This document shows positions 35,706-55,849 of a DNA stretch of 64,000 bases, piece after piece; within the stretch, counting starts at the first letter, position 1; every line of letters starts with the position of its first letter. Position numbers and translations under genes: made by a program. The notes beneath the pieces were generated by a model, which was not told the origin of the DNA, did no database searches, and worked only from the letters and a program-made list of their open reading frames with translations. The stretch spans positions 6,613,001 to 6,677,000 of the forward strand of contig CM020513.1 of NCBI GenBank assembly GCA_009823395.1. The letters are read 5' to 3'. This DNA comes from Thamnaconus septentrionalis (lineage: Eukaryota; Chordata; Actinopteri; Tetraodontiformes; Monacanthidae).

Positions 35706-38700
35706 ATGGGATCCTTCCGCCGGCCGAGGCCTCGCTTCATGAGCTCCCCGGTTCTGTCGGACCTGGCCCGCTTCCACGCCAGCTCGCCTGCTCTGCAGCT
35801 CTCCAACACCAGCGTGTGGAACAGGTGAGATGGCGTACGATGACCCCTAGTGGACAGAGTCAACCATCTGATGGTGGTTGCACTGACCCCTAGTGGGCAG
35901 AGTCAACCTTCTGTTGATTGCACTGACCCCTAGTGGATGGAGTCAACCATCTGATGGTGGTTGAACTGACCCCTAGTGGTCAGAGTAAACCTTCTGTTGA
36001 TTGCACTGACCCCTAGTGGACAGAGTCAACCATCTGATGGTGGTTGCACTGACCCCTAGTGGGCGGAGCCAACCATCTGTTAATTGCACTGACCCCTAGT
36101 GGATGGAGTCAACCATCTGATGGTGGTTGAACTGGCCCCTAGTGGTCAGAGTAAACCTTCTGTTGATTGCACTGACCCCTAGTGGACAGAGTCAACCATC
36201 TGATGGTGGTTGCACTGACCCCTAGTGGGCGGAGCCAACCATCTGTTAATTGCACTGACCCCTAGTGGGCAAAGTCAACCATCTGATGGTGTTTGCACTG
36301 ACTCCTAGTGGGCGGAGTCAACCATCTGATGGTGGTTGCAATGACCCCTAATGGGCAGAGCCAACCATCTGTTAATTGCACTGACCCCTAGTGGACAAAG
36401 TCAACCATCTGATGGTGTTTGCACTGACTCCTAGTGGACAAAGTCAACCATCTGATGGTGTTTGCACTGACTCCTAGTGGGCGGAGTCAACCATCTGATG
36501 GTGGTTGCAATGACCCCTAGTGGGCGGAGCCAACCATCTGTTAATTGCACTGACCCCTAGTGGACAAAGTCAACGATCTGATGGTGGTTGCACTGACCCC
36601 TAGTGTACAGAGTCAACCTTCTGTTGATTGCACTGACCCCTAGTGGATGGAGTCAACCATCTGATGGTGGTTGAACTGACCCCTAGTGGACAAAGTCAAC
36701 GATCTGATGGTGGTTGCACTGACCCCTAGTGTACAGAGTCAACCTTCTGTTGATTGCACTGACCCCTAGTGGATGGAGTCAACCATCTGATGGTGGTTGA
36801 ACTGACCCCTAGTGGTCAGAGTAAACCTTCTGTTGATTGCACTGACCCCTAGTGGACAGAGTAAACCATCTGATGGTGGTTGCACTGACCCCTAGTGTAC
36901 AGAGTCAACCTTCTGTTGATTGCACTGACCCCTAGTGGATGGAGTCAACCATCTGATGGTGGTTGAACTGACCCCTAGTGGTCAGAGTAAACCTTCTGTT
37001 GATTGCACTGACCCCTAGTGGACAGAGTCAACCATCTGATGGTGGTTGCACTGACCCCTAGTGGGCGGAGCCAACCATCTGTTAATTGCACTGACCCCTA
37101 GTGGGCAAAGTCAACCATCTGATGGTGTTTGCACTGACTCCTAGTGGGCGGAGTCAACCATCTGATGGTGGTTGCAATGTCCCCTAATGGGCAGAGCCAA
37201 CCATCTGTTAATTGCACTGACCCCAAGTGGACAAAGTCAACCATCTGATGGTGTTTGCACTGACTCCTAGTGGACAAAGTCAACGATCTGATGGTGTTTG
37301 CACTGACTCCTAGTGGGCGGAGTCAACCATCTGATGGTGGTTGCAATGACCCCTAGTGGCCGGAGCCAACCATCTGTTAATTGCACTGACCCCTAGTGGA
37401 CAAAGTCAACCATCTGATGGTGTTTGCACTGACTCCTAGTGGGCGGAGTCAACCATCTGATGGTGGTTGCAATGACCCCTAGTGGGCGGAGCCAACCATC
37501 TGTTAATTGCACTGACTCCTAGTGGGCGGAGTCAACCATCTGATGGTGTTTGCACTGACTCCTAGTGGGCGGAGTCAACCATCTGATGGTGGTTGCAATG
37601 ACCCCTAGTGGGCGGAGCCAACCATCTGTTAATTGCACTGACCCCTAGTGGACAAAGTCAACCATCTGATGGTGTTTGCACTGACTCCTAGTGGACAAAG
37701 TCAACCATCTGATGGTGTTTGCACTGACTCCTAGTGGGCGGAGTCAACCATCTGATGGTGGTTGCAATGACCCCTAGTGGGCGGAGCCAACCATCTGTTA
37801 ATTGCACTGACTCCTAGTGGACAAAGTCAACCATCTGATGGTGTTTGCACTGACTCCTAGTGGGCGGAGTCAACCATCTGATGGTGGTTGCAATGACCCC
37901 TAGTGGGCGGAGCCAACCATCTGTTAATTGCACTGACCCCTAGTGGACAAAGTCAACCATCTGATGGTGTTTGCACTGACCCTAGTGGGCGGAGTCAACC
38001 ATCTGATGGTGGTTGCAATGACCCCTAGTGGGCGGAGCCAACCATCTGTTAATTGCACTGACCCCTAGTGGACAAAGTCAACCATCTGATGGTGTTTGCA
38101 CTGACTCCTAGTGGACAAAGTCAACCATCTGATGGTGTTTGCACTGACTCCTAGTGGGCGGAGTCAACCATCTGATGGTGGTTGCAATGACCCCTAGTGG
38201 GCGGAGCCAACCATCTGTTAATTGCACTGACCCCTAGTGGACAAAGTCAACCATCTGATGGTGTTTGCACTGACTCCTAGTGGGCGGAGTCAACCATCTG
38301 ATGGTGGTTGCAATGACCCCTAGTGGGCGGAGCCAACCATCTGTTAATTGCACTGACCCCTAGTGGACAAAGTCAACCATCTGATGGTGTTTGCACTGAT
38401 TCCTAGTGGGCGGAGTCAACCATCTGATGGTGTTTGCACTGACTCCTAGTGGACAAAGTCAACCATCTGATGGTGTTTGCACTGACTCCTAGTGGGCGGA
38501 GTCAACCATCTGATGGTGGTTGCAATGACCCCTAGTGGCATAACTCTGGAGGAGTCGTCACCCTGCACAGTTAGCCCAGTTAGCCCTCTGTTTACAGCCT
38601 CCCTCTGACCCCAATGTTGTGTTTGACCTGATGCACAGTTGTGGATTGTGGATTTTTTTTGTGTGTGGGAAGAAGGGACCTTTGAGTCAGTGGGTCATTT

Positions 38701-41700
38701 ATACTTGGGTGTGTTAAGAATCAGTGGAAAGTAGATTCGAGCTAATGCAGTCAGGTGACTTTGACCTTCTGACCTCCGTCTGGCTCTTTTACTGTACACA
38801 CCACAGATATTATCCCCAGGTGTTTAGAACACACTGGATATATAAGTGTGTGTTGTGTGTGTGTGTGTGTGTGTGTCTGTCTGTGTGTCTGTTATGGGTC
38901 CAAACATGGGCTCTAGATGCAGGACAAAGTGCTAGCTTGCGTTTTCCAAGACCTCCACTTTAGAACTGGTTGTGTACTCACTCACCTCTGACTGCTGTCG
39001 ACTCAAACTGGGACTTGTGCGTCTCTTCTGTAATTAGTGTCATGAATCCTGTGGATTCTCGGCTGCATCACCTCTGAATCATAGTGCCCGTGGTCTCCCT
39101 TTGCTAAAGAAAAAAAGTGCTGCGGCGTCTCCCTAGGCTCCGCCCCTCCCTCCTGGCTGATGCCACGTGTTCCTTCCTGCTGAGTGGTTCGGGCCTCCGG
39201 CAGGAAGAGCCCCCTGGTTTCCTCCAGAAGGGCCTGCAGGATGTTTTGGCAGGAAGTGGAGGTGGTAGCCGGGCCACTTCCTGTCAACTGGCCGGATTAC
39301 ATGACGAGGATGTCTGACTTTCTGGCCGACTGACTTACTGGCCGACTGACTGACTGACTGGAGGTCCAGGAGAAACTTCTCTTCATCAGCATTAAACCTG
39401 CAACGTTGCACCGACTCAAAGCCCAGACCAATGAACTCACGGCGAGTCTTTTACTGAACCGACTCCTTTTGAGTCCGAGTCACAGTTCAGAGACCCCTCC
39501 CAGCGTCTCTTTTTATTGCACATTGACCTTTGACCTGTGCGTGTTTGCGTGTGTTTGCATCTCCAGCGTCCAGTCGGCTGTGGTCAAGGTGTTCCAGGGG
39601 GGGGCGCTGCAGTCCAATGAGCTGTACACGCTCAACGAGAGCATCAGGTGACGGCGACCTTTGACTTTCTAGCCAATCACGGCGCAGCCGACCCGACCGT
39701 CTGTCTTGGCGTTTATTTCACTCATCGCAGTTCCTCCCCGCGCCTGCAGGTGGCTCCTGAAAACAGAGATGGGCTCCTTCATCGCCGACTACTTCCAGGT
39801 GCGTTCTTCCTCGTTTCCTCCTGCAACCTCGCTGGAGGTTTCACTTGGGAGGACCAGTCGAGAAGGTGGAGACGCTCCCGGACCTGTGTGGTTAAACTCC
39901 GCCCACCAACGATGTTGGGCGGAATTTAACCACAGCATGTACGGAGCCACGGCCGACACGAGGTTGGAAAAGCCCTCAAGTGACTCGTGGTTCACTTCGC
40001 TGTTCCACACTTCCAGAACTCAGACACTCAGCCAGAACATTAGTTAGCAGCTAAGCTAAACTCATTTGGTGTGAAGTTTATCCGGCCGTCATCAGAGGTT
40101 GTCAAAGTATTCTCATTTGGTACATAAGTAAAAGTGTGGATACTTGTGTATATAAAAAAAAAAATACTGTAGTTAAAGCAAAAGTACTGATTCAACCCCT
40201 TTGCTCAACTAAAAATAAAAAAGTCATAAAAATGTTTATTGCCGTTAATGAAACTACGTTGGTTGATTGTTTTGCAAACTATTTACAGTATAATGATATA
40301 ATATATATAATGAAATCAAAGGGCGTGATAGAACTGGACTTGTCAGATGGTTGAGCCTTGTGTGTGTGTGTCTTGTAGAACCAGCTGCTGACTCCAGGTC
40401 TGTCTGAAGTCCTGGACCAGGTCCTGCTTCACTCCGGTGAGTTGCTTCAGTAACATCACCTCCAGTTTGAGGTGGAGACGTGTGCATTTTGGTTTTTCCC
40501 ACGTCAGGATCAGGAAGGTCTGGTCACCTGTGGCCATGTTGAGTCACAGCAGCATGAAAAGTGCTGCACACAGGCTTGTTAGCCCTCTGTTTAGAGCCTC
40601 CTGCTGAAACCGTTGCTTTCCATGACCTTTGCGGACCTTTTCGTATCAGTGCCCTTTGTGACGTCACAGAAGCCTGACAGCCAGAAAGGTGCTTTATCTT
40701 GTAATGTCTTATCAGCGTCTCTCAGGTGTTTAGCCTGTAGCTCGAGTGCGGCTAGCCTGTTGTCGTGGTCGCTGGCCATTACTTCGACTGCATAGGGATG
40801 AGATGCGTGTTGTGTCAGTGTAGCTTGACTGGCTCGCAGAGACGCTTCGAATGAGTTGAATCTCTCGACCGTCTTCTTACTCATCCCGTCCATGGCAGAG
40901 AGGATAGCTGCACTTTCCAGTGTGGGGCTAGCACTAGCCGTTAGCTCAGTTAGCAGGTCGCCCTCAGAAGATTCCAAAGTTTCTTCCTCTGGAATGTTTG
41001 TCACTTGCTTCTTTGGTGGCATCTTATGCTTTTTACGTGGCATGTGCGTTCCTAAACACGTCTAGTCTGCCATGCACGCTCTAGCGCCCCCCACCCTACC
41101 AGAATGGTGCTGCAGGACCTTTGAGTCTGTGTCATCCTGTAGTTTCACGCTGCTAAACGGCGCCCCCTCCCACCAGGTGACGAGCAGCTCGCCGCCCTCG
41201 CCGTCGCGTGGGAGCGATTCTTCGCCGAGGTTCTGCCCACCCTGCAGGCCATCTTTTACCCTGTCCAGGTAGACACACACACACACACACATGCACGCAC
41301 CAGGAGTGATGCATTATGAGATACTAGAAAACTCCACTTGAGCGCCCCCTGGCTTTAAACTTAATTTTTAAACTTCTAGTAATTTATCTGTAAATAAATA
41401 TAAATCTTATAAATGTCCCAGAACTACCACAGAGCAGTACAACCTGTGTGTGTGTGTGTGTGTGTGTGTTTCCTAGAGTAAGTTTGCAGTTTGCTGATTC
41501 AGATCCTTAAATCACCTTTGCCTGTTTAAGAGGTCAGAGGATTAACCTGCTCAGCTCCGGACTGCTGAGGTTCACCTCGCTGCCTCTGTGTGTGTGTGTG
41601 TGCGCCAGGGTCAGGAACTCTCTGTGAGGCAGATGGCTCTGTTGGCCTTCAGGGACATGGTGCTGTTGAAGCTCCACCTGCAGGACAGCCTGGGAAGTGC

Positions 41701-42473
41701 AGCCTCCGTTCCGCCGGCCGTCACCCAGATGCTGCTGGTGCTGCAGGTGAGCAGCTCTGATTCCTGCCTGGCTGCCTGACAGTCCAGAGCAGCTCTGATG
41801 CCTGATGTGGCGTCGATTCACCAGAATCAGAACTTGTGCTTTTGATTGATTTTTATTATAATCTAATGTATTTTGTTTCAGAACAGTACAGGAATCGGAA
41901 ACCTGCGTAACTCTGGTTTCACTGTTTGATCAGTGAAGTAAATAAAGTTGCAAATTTGATAATAAGGGCCAACTCGATGAAGCTAAAGTGTCCAACGTCG
42001 TGTCTCCGTCCCAGGGCGTCCATGAGGCCGGCGGTCCCAGTTTGGAGTATTACCACCTGGAGCGTCTGGTGGAGCTGGTGGTGTCTCCGTACCTGGGCAA
42101 CGTCCTGCACAACAGAGGCCAGCTGCAGTCAGGTGAGCCGCCCATCACTTTGAATTTACCTGCTGCTGCAAAAAAAAAGACTTTTCACCGCTTCAGATTT
42201 TCTCATTGGCTGCCACTCTTTGTGCTGTCTTGACCCGCCTCCGTCTGAGGAGTCCGTCTGTCCGTCAGTCTTGCACTCGGAATCGTGCAACTGGTTCCTC
42301 GCGCCGTAAACCTTGTAATCCTGCTCTCCTGCAACATTGTGCAGGCAGCGTCTAATCCTCACCCTGATCCCTGCTGGGACTCCAGAACTGTCCAGCAGCC
42401 AGGAGGCCACTCAGCCCACTAAACAGTGCTGGACTGTTGCACCGTACTAGGTTAAGCCTCAATAACCAGCTGA

Positions 42474-42507
<34 letters not shown>

Positions 42508-43311
42508 CGCTCTTAGCTAATTGTCCCTGGGGATTAATGGAGTGTTTTCCGAATTCTGATGCGTCATCTCATATTTGTGGGTTACCAGTGATCTCCACAA
42601 GAGGGCAGTGTGGAGACAACCGTGCTTGGTGTCACCGACATGACCGAGGACTGGAAACATTCGTCTTCACATCGTCACATCATCAAGCTTTTGGAGTTCA
42701 TAGCAGGCGAACTATTGCGTGCTGAGTGCTCAGTCTTTTCTTCTTGAAGAAAATTGAGGAAATTAAGAAGGTCTTAGCTTATCCTTAAAATCGCTAACGT
42801 TACCGTACAGTTAAATTGTAATATTTCTCGGTGGAAGCTGCCACCGGCCGGAAGCACCAACCCTCACACCAACGAGCTGTTTCAGCGTTGACATTTGTCG
42901 CCTCTGTGGCACGACTGTGGATAAAAGCTCTCGCTGCCTTTAAATAGTTTTGGCTTGCTGACTGATATCCTGCCTCCTCGCGCAGAGTCCCGCCTCCTGA
43001 GGTCGTCGGGGGGCTCGCCGGGTGACGACTCCCAGCCGGAAATCACCGTCACGCAGCACCACAGCTCGTCCGACTCGTCGTCTCTGGCTCCGCTGGTGGA
43101 GCAGGAGGGCGAGGCCTACCTGGAGAAGGCCGGCGGCGTTCGGCGCCACACGGTGGCCAACGTGCACTCGGACGTGCGTCTGCTCTCGGCCTCCGGCGGG
43201 ATGCGCGCTGGGAGGGAGAAGGACGAAGCGGGGGTGAGATTCTTGAGCCCGAGGCCGTTTTCCAGCCAACCGGACGTGGCGGAGTCTCCAAGGGGCGGAG
43301 TTATCTGCTAG
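35706..43311 (+). CDS. prr5l: PRR5L (Protor-2), mTORC2 subunit, complete
   Basis: The coding exons are 35706-35824, 39567-39647, 39750-39798, 40379-40436, 41177-41268, 41609-41746, 42015-42132 and 42986-43311. They join in frame into 326 aa. PRR5L binds Rictor in mTOR complex 2 and affects PKC-delta and mRNA turnover. The start MGSFRRPRPRFMSSPVLSDL matches human PRR5L rather than PRR5, which decides the paralogue. The HbrB-like domain spans about 38-235 (GSFIADYFQNQLL, LPTLQAIFYPVQGQELSVRQ, PPAVTQMLLVLQ, VVSPYLGN). The C-terminal EQEGEAYLEK..VRRHTVAN motif is also as in human PRR5L. Human PRR5L may start about 15 residues earlier, and no equivalent upstream start is obvious here. The first intron is 3.7 kb and mostly minisatellite. 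Another intron contains an L1 ORF1 fragment. The gene converges with gramd2a. Confidence 0.94.
35833..38536. repeat. 2.7-kb minisatellite in the first prr5l coding intron
   Basis: The array runs almost without interruption. Two related units alternate. One is about 43 bp (CTGACCCCTAGTGGACAGAG, then CAACCATCTGATGGTGGTTG). The other is about 40 bp and ends CCAACCATCTGTTAATTGCA. Together they form higher-order dimers of about 83 bp, with local subfamilies (ACCCCTAGTGGACA versus ACTCCTAGTGGGCG). It starts within 10 bases of the exon donor and ends at CCCCTAGTGG at 38536. Confidence 0.97.
38566..38870 (+). repeat. Dispersed ~300-bp repeat, copy B
   Basis: It is homologous to 26771-27100 in the same orientation and lies directly after the minisatellite. 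Shorter relatives of its left end (GTTAGCCCTCTGTTTAGAGC and similar) occur near 40578-40650 and 50412-50480. Confidence 0.8.
39887..39934. repeat. 19-bp stem inverted repeat in a prr5l intron
   Basis: TGTGGTTAAACTCCGCCCA (39887-39905) pairs with TGGGCGGAATTTAACCACA (39916-39934) with one mismatch around a 10-base loop. Confidence 0.8.
40591..41043 (-). mobile_element. L1-type LINE ORF1 fragment (N-terminal part)
   Basis: A 150-codon minus-strand frame starts MPRKKHKMPPKK and has a coiled-coil-like region (SFEASLRASQATL, DHDNRLAALELQAKH). This is the layout of the N-terminal half of fish L1/Tx1 ORF1 proteins. The RNA-recognition and C-terminal domains are missing, as is ORF2. It is non-functional and lies in the prr5l intron between 40436 and 41177. 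Confidence 0.6.
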
Positions 43312-45954
43312 CCCCCGTGGACCCGTTGCGACAGGAGAAAATAAGGGTCAAAGACAGGAAGTGACACTGGACATGCAAGAAGAAACCACATGGTAGAAGA
43401 AAATGACACAAGGAAATGGTGTACGAGTGAAGAACATCATCGACAATAAACAGGAAGTAGTTATCTATGGGCAGGAAGTACGCCCTCTGCTGTGGGTGAG
43501 ACTGTGTCCTGTGAGCTATGTTTGCTATATTGGATGGATGCTTGTAGCCGATGCTTCTTACTTTGTTTCCACAAGTATTCTGTTTTAGAACTGTTAATGA
43601 AGGTGAACTGTGATTTTAATTCTCATTCCAAAGTAAATGCTGCCTCATTTCCTTTTCAAGAAGCCACTGATTGACATGGAAGTAGAGGGATCAGACCTCT
43701 AGCTTTACCCTCGGAAGGTTCTTTGTTTCACAGCGCCTGGGCCCAACCTCTGAGCCTAGCTGGTGTGAGATAAAAAATAGGGTCCCAAGTCCAGTTTGAA
43801 ACTGGCAGGGATGACTGTTCTCTGGTAGTCTCAGTCATGACACAAGGAGAAAGAGTTCAAAATTTTGGGTTGTCTGAACTTAGGATAAACATTAGGGTTG
43901 GGATTCAGACTTTGGTTAGGGTTGGAGTTAGGGTAGTTTAACGGTTAGGATTAGTTTTAGAGTTGGGGTTAGGGTTGAAGTTAGTATTATGGTTAGGATT
44001 GGCGATGTTGGAGTTAGGTTTTTTTCCCCAATTACCAGACATGTTGATATTTTGTTCTCTTTCCCTTTTTTGCGTGCTAAAGCATAATAGAACAGTCGTT
44101 CTTGCAATTTTCAGGCTCATCTGAGTGTTTTACTTTTTTGACTCAACTTTTGGAAATGCTGGGATTTTGCATTCAGTTGCTCTTTGTCACGCTAAACTCT
44201 TCTAGAACGGTCTTCCCTGCGAGTTTCGGGCTGATATGAGACTTTACATAATTGGCCGTCGAAAAAATAAAAACAAAGGACAGTGTAGACAATGGCTTTT
44301 TTCCAGATTTTTGGGCATGATGGGATTTTGCGTGCTATCATCTAGTTTCATACTAAACTAACCTGATTCCTAACTGTGAGTCACAGGCTGATCTGGAACT
44401 TTTAATTTTTTAAACCTAACCCACCCCCCCAAACAAAAAAACAACAGTTACACTGGCTGTGTCTGCTGTGTGGGTGGGGTTGTGCCTGTGTGTGTTTAGG
44501 AGGAGGTGGTGAGTTTTAATGAATTGTTACATTTTTGGTAAATGTTTTTGTTTTTTGTCAAGCAATTTGTGTTGTAATTTTTGTATAAAAGGTGCTATAT
44601 AAATAAGATTTTATTTCACTCGACAGTGTACAGTATGTTCAGACATGTTGAGATTTTGTGTTCTATCACTCTTTTTCACAAACAACCTATCATAGAACAC
44701 AGCCTCCCCTGCGTCTGCTATTCAATTTTTTGGCTTTCGGAGTAACAGTGTATAGGATGACTTTTTTTCCAAATTGGTACATGTTCTCAAGAATTTCCAA
44801 AATGCCAAATTTCATGCTAAACTTTCATTGAAAAGTCATCCCAGTGCTTTTCCAGCTGATCAGGGACTTTTAATTTTTTGGCACCTGAAAAAAAATGACA
44901 GCGACTTTTCATGACTTTTCTTCTACTTTTTTCATCCTTGGTCATATCAGCATCAAATAAATGCAGATCAAACACTCACAATTTCTATCATTTATTTAGT
45001 AAACAAAAACACACTGAATAAAAAAACATACTGAACACTGCCACCTTCCAACAGGACACTGGGACGTTCGTATCCGTGAGTTAGGACAGCATGAACTTCA
45101 CTCACTCGTTGAAGGTGGCTCAACTTATTTTTAGTTGATGTTGGCTGGTTGTGGAGCAGCAGGCATAGCCGTAACAGATGGCAACCAGACGGTGGAGCTG
45201 CAGAGGGATTTGCTAACCCCACTGTTCAACATCAGCACCAAAAAAAATTCTCTTTTCGTCACTTTTTTATTTGTTAGTCACATCTTTAAATATTTCACTT
45301 TGTGGCACAAACAATCCTTGTGAAAGAGTGCAGTGTGTGTATGTGGCACTTTAGTTTTTGCAGCTGTTACGGTTGTGTAGCGAAACACATGTTGTGTTGT
45401 CGCAAATAAACTAAGACTAACAAATGACAGGCTGGAGGAATCCAGTTACCTGAGAAAACAACCTTCTCCGTTTTATCCAGACAAAAAAAATCATTTGTTG
45501 TTATGAGGAAAAAAAACACTCCGGTGATTTTACAGTTTCGTTCTGTTTTTTTTTTACTAAAGAGACGAAAAAGAAAGTGAAATGCTAAACGTGCTTGCAG
45601 AACCAAAAGGGAAGGAGCCAACTACAACCGTGTCCAATCGGAGACCAGCATTCGGGCGCTTTCGCTGCTGCTCTTCAACCAGATCCACCTGCAGCCGAGG
45701 CTCATGGGTACTGTAGTCCACCAGTCTGTCGGCAGGTCCTCTAGTGCGCCGCGTGGCTCCTCCCTCTTCCACTCACACACTACTTGGCACGTCCTCTCGC
45801 AAGGTCAAAGGTCACTAGATTGTTCTTGCTGACTTGTGTGACGTCGCTACTGTAACGGGGGTCAGCCTCGTCCCACAACGCCACCGCCCCCTAGAGGGGA
45901 GTCTATGGAAGTGCAGGTTCCTGCCTGTGTCTGCCACTGGCCCCGCCCTCAGTG
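43312..45954. other. Convergent 3' ends of prr5l and gramd2a with decayed repeats
   Basis: A candidate prr5l polyadenylation signal, AATAAA, is at about 43446. A candidate gramd2a signal on the minus strand is TTTATT at 44991-44996. Degenerate TTAGGG-type motifs occur at about 43880-44010. A diverged module containing CATGTTGAGATTTTG and GGGACTTTTAATTTTTTG recurs across 44030-44900. No gene was recognised. Confidence 0.5.
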
Positions 45955-53394
<7,440 letters not shown>

Positions 53395-54538
53395 CGTCAC
53401 TATTGGCCCGAAACGTCTGGAAAGAAAAGATATGAATATTTTTCAGAAGGAGAATTTCTGTTTTTAATTTGACCTTTTGGCAGGTCGAAGCAGCAGAGTG
53501 ATGTCAGTCGAAGCAGTTTCTGCGCACAAATCAACAGCGAGGACCGCAGCCTGCTGCTCTGCAGGTAGAGCAGCTCGTCCAATCGCGGGAAGGGTTGGCG
53601 GTTCCAATCCCAGGGCAGCTGCAGCTTCCCACCATTCGCAGGGCGGTTGATGATGATGATTGGGTGACACTTCTTGCACGCAATCTGCCTCTCTGTTTGT
53701 GATTGGCCCGATGGAGAGCGAGGCCGACCTTTGAACCCAGTGCGTATAACTACAGTCTGACACTCTGGGCCAGCAGGGGGCAGCGTGCTCTGACGAACGG
53801 CGACGGTAAACCCGAGTCTCGAGACCGTCGGTGTGTTTCCTGCTCTGCCACCACCGCTCGTTATGCAACACTCAGAGCGGCGCCAGTTCTGATTGGCTGG
53901 CGGACGGCCTCTCTTTCTCCACTGTTGCCATGGCAACAGCAGGTCTGGAGGCGTCTCCATGGCAACGGCAGCAGAGAAGAAGAAACGCTCCTTTCTGACA
54001 GCTTTTTTTTTGGCCACCATCATGGCCGTCCGTGGTGGCCTGACCCTTCCTGTAGGAGGCGCCGTGCGACGGCTGTTTGAGCTGTTTTATGATTCGACAA
54101 ATTGTTTTCCATTTGCTGACACAGTGGGACGGTGAGGAATGGAAGGGAAGTCTTCTGCTATCAGGTGAATCTCAGCAGGAACCTCAGCAGCATCATTCTG
54201 CCTCTGAGATCAGCAGAGACCCCACCCCTTCCTGCCTCTGATTGGTCCACTACTCCCTCGCTCTATCTCTATTCTAATTTGTACTACTGTACATACTGTA
54301 ATTATTACCCTCTACTTCCTTGCATCACTGTCAATAACCTCCCTGCACTCATGTACATACTGCAAACATCAAAATCACTGTATAGTCCCAAATTCAGATA
54401 AATCCCATCCCACCCATATATTTTCAGCTTGTTATATTCTGTACATACCTATGGCAATATATTATTCATTTTTCATTATTTCATACCTGCACTTTATAGC
54501 AACAGTTGAATTTGCACTAGGTAGCTATGTATATATAC

Positions 54539-54577
<39 letters not shown>

Positions 54578-55323
54578 CATATATATATTATGTGTATCCC
54601 AATTAAACAAAAAGAGTGGATGGCGGGTCTCTGCTTGAAAAAAAAAAATGAAGTAATGTCCATACTATGCAACCACCCACTTCCACCACCAGGGGGACTC
54701 TTAAATCGAGGCTAGACAAACTGTCTTGCACGCGTCTGATGAGTCAAACATCATTTCTCTTCAATTAAATGAGAAATTAACAAAGAAACTGTCCTCCTGG
54801 TGTTCCTTAAGGGGGCGGAGCCAACGGATGGAAGCCCCTCCTCCTTCAGTACCAACCGGGCCTGTGACAATCAGACTGTTCTCTGTCGTTTGGCACCGTG
54901 CCACTCCTTCACCACCTTCCCGAGGCTCAGATGGCAGAAGCGGTGGCAGCAGCGGTGGCAGCAACGCCCTCCTCCTCGGCAGGACGTATGCAAACCGTAA
55001 GAAAATAAGAGCCCCTCCCACTTCCTGCACCTCCGCCTGCACCTCTCAAACACAACAAAGAGGGTGGTCTTATAAAGTAGCAACCAAATGATTAAAGGTG
55101 CTTTAGATGGCATCATTACTACTGTAGGGGGCGCTCAAGAGCAGACAGAGGCCAAGATTTTTTTTTTTTTTGATTTTCTCTTTTTGTGGGTCTGCAGGTT
55201 TGAGTGTGGTCCCAGGAGGCGGAGTCGCTGAAGTCGCTGGAGTCCAGCACCCCCCCCCCCCCCCTTCAAAGAGACTTTTGTTGTGTTTATGTTGTCGAGA
55301 GCCTCGGAACACACACAGCGGCA

Positions 55324-55327
<4 letters not shown>

Positions 55328-55400
<73 letters not shown>
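55328..55400. repeat. (CT)n microsatellite
   Basis: Seventy-three bases of pure CT, preceded by a poly-C tract at about 55248-55264. Confidence 0.97.
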
Positions 55401-55403
<3 letters not shown>

Positions 55404-55462
55404 ACACAAACACACACACACACGCAAATCAGCTGTGGTCAACCTGGTGTGTGTGAAATGAG

Positions 55463-55506
55463 GACTACTCATCAGTGGTATGAAACCATACCACTGATCA
55501 GTAGTC
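55463..55506. repeat. 20-bp stem, 4-base loop hairpin
   Basis: GACTACTCATCAGTGGTATG pairs with CATACCACTGATCAGTAGTC around AAAC with one mismatch. It is not next to a gene end, so its role is unknown. Confidence 0.85.
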
Positions 55507-55849
55507 AAAAGATAACATTTTTATTTTTTTAAATAAAACTGGCCCTTTGGTTCAATCAGGCACATTTACGTATCAATGTTCGCTGATATCTCTCTTTTTA
55601 TTTTACAAACAAAATAAATAAAGGATGATAATAGAAGAGAATCATCGGGTTGTGATTTCTAGAGACTGTAGCTGTTGTGTCTCTGTCTCTCTGTGCTTTG
55701 CCGGTGAAGCTCCTCCACCTGCTTCCATCATGATGGAGAGAAGATACATCTTCTCCATCTCCAAGTCAAGGGAGGAAACATTTGACATTTTCTAAATACA
55801 GGCAGAAACAAAAATCACATATTTCCCAACCACACAAGCAATATCTATT

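Noticed and set aside
35833..38536. CRISPR-like array
   Set aside because: Units are contiguous related repeats with no unique spacers, in a fish intron. It is a minisatellite.
39117..39317. Extra coding exon upstream of prr5l exon 2
   Set aside because: It is open on both strands with no similarity to PRR5L, and the known exons already join in phase without it.
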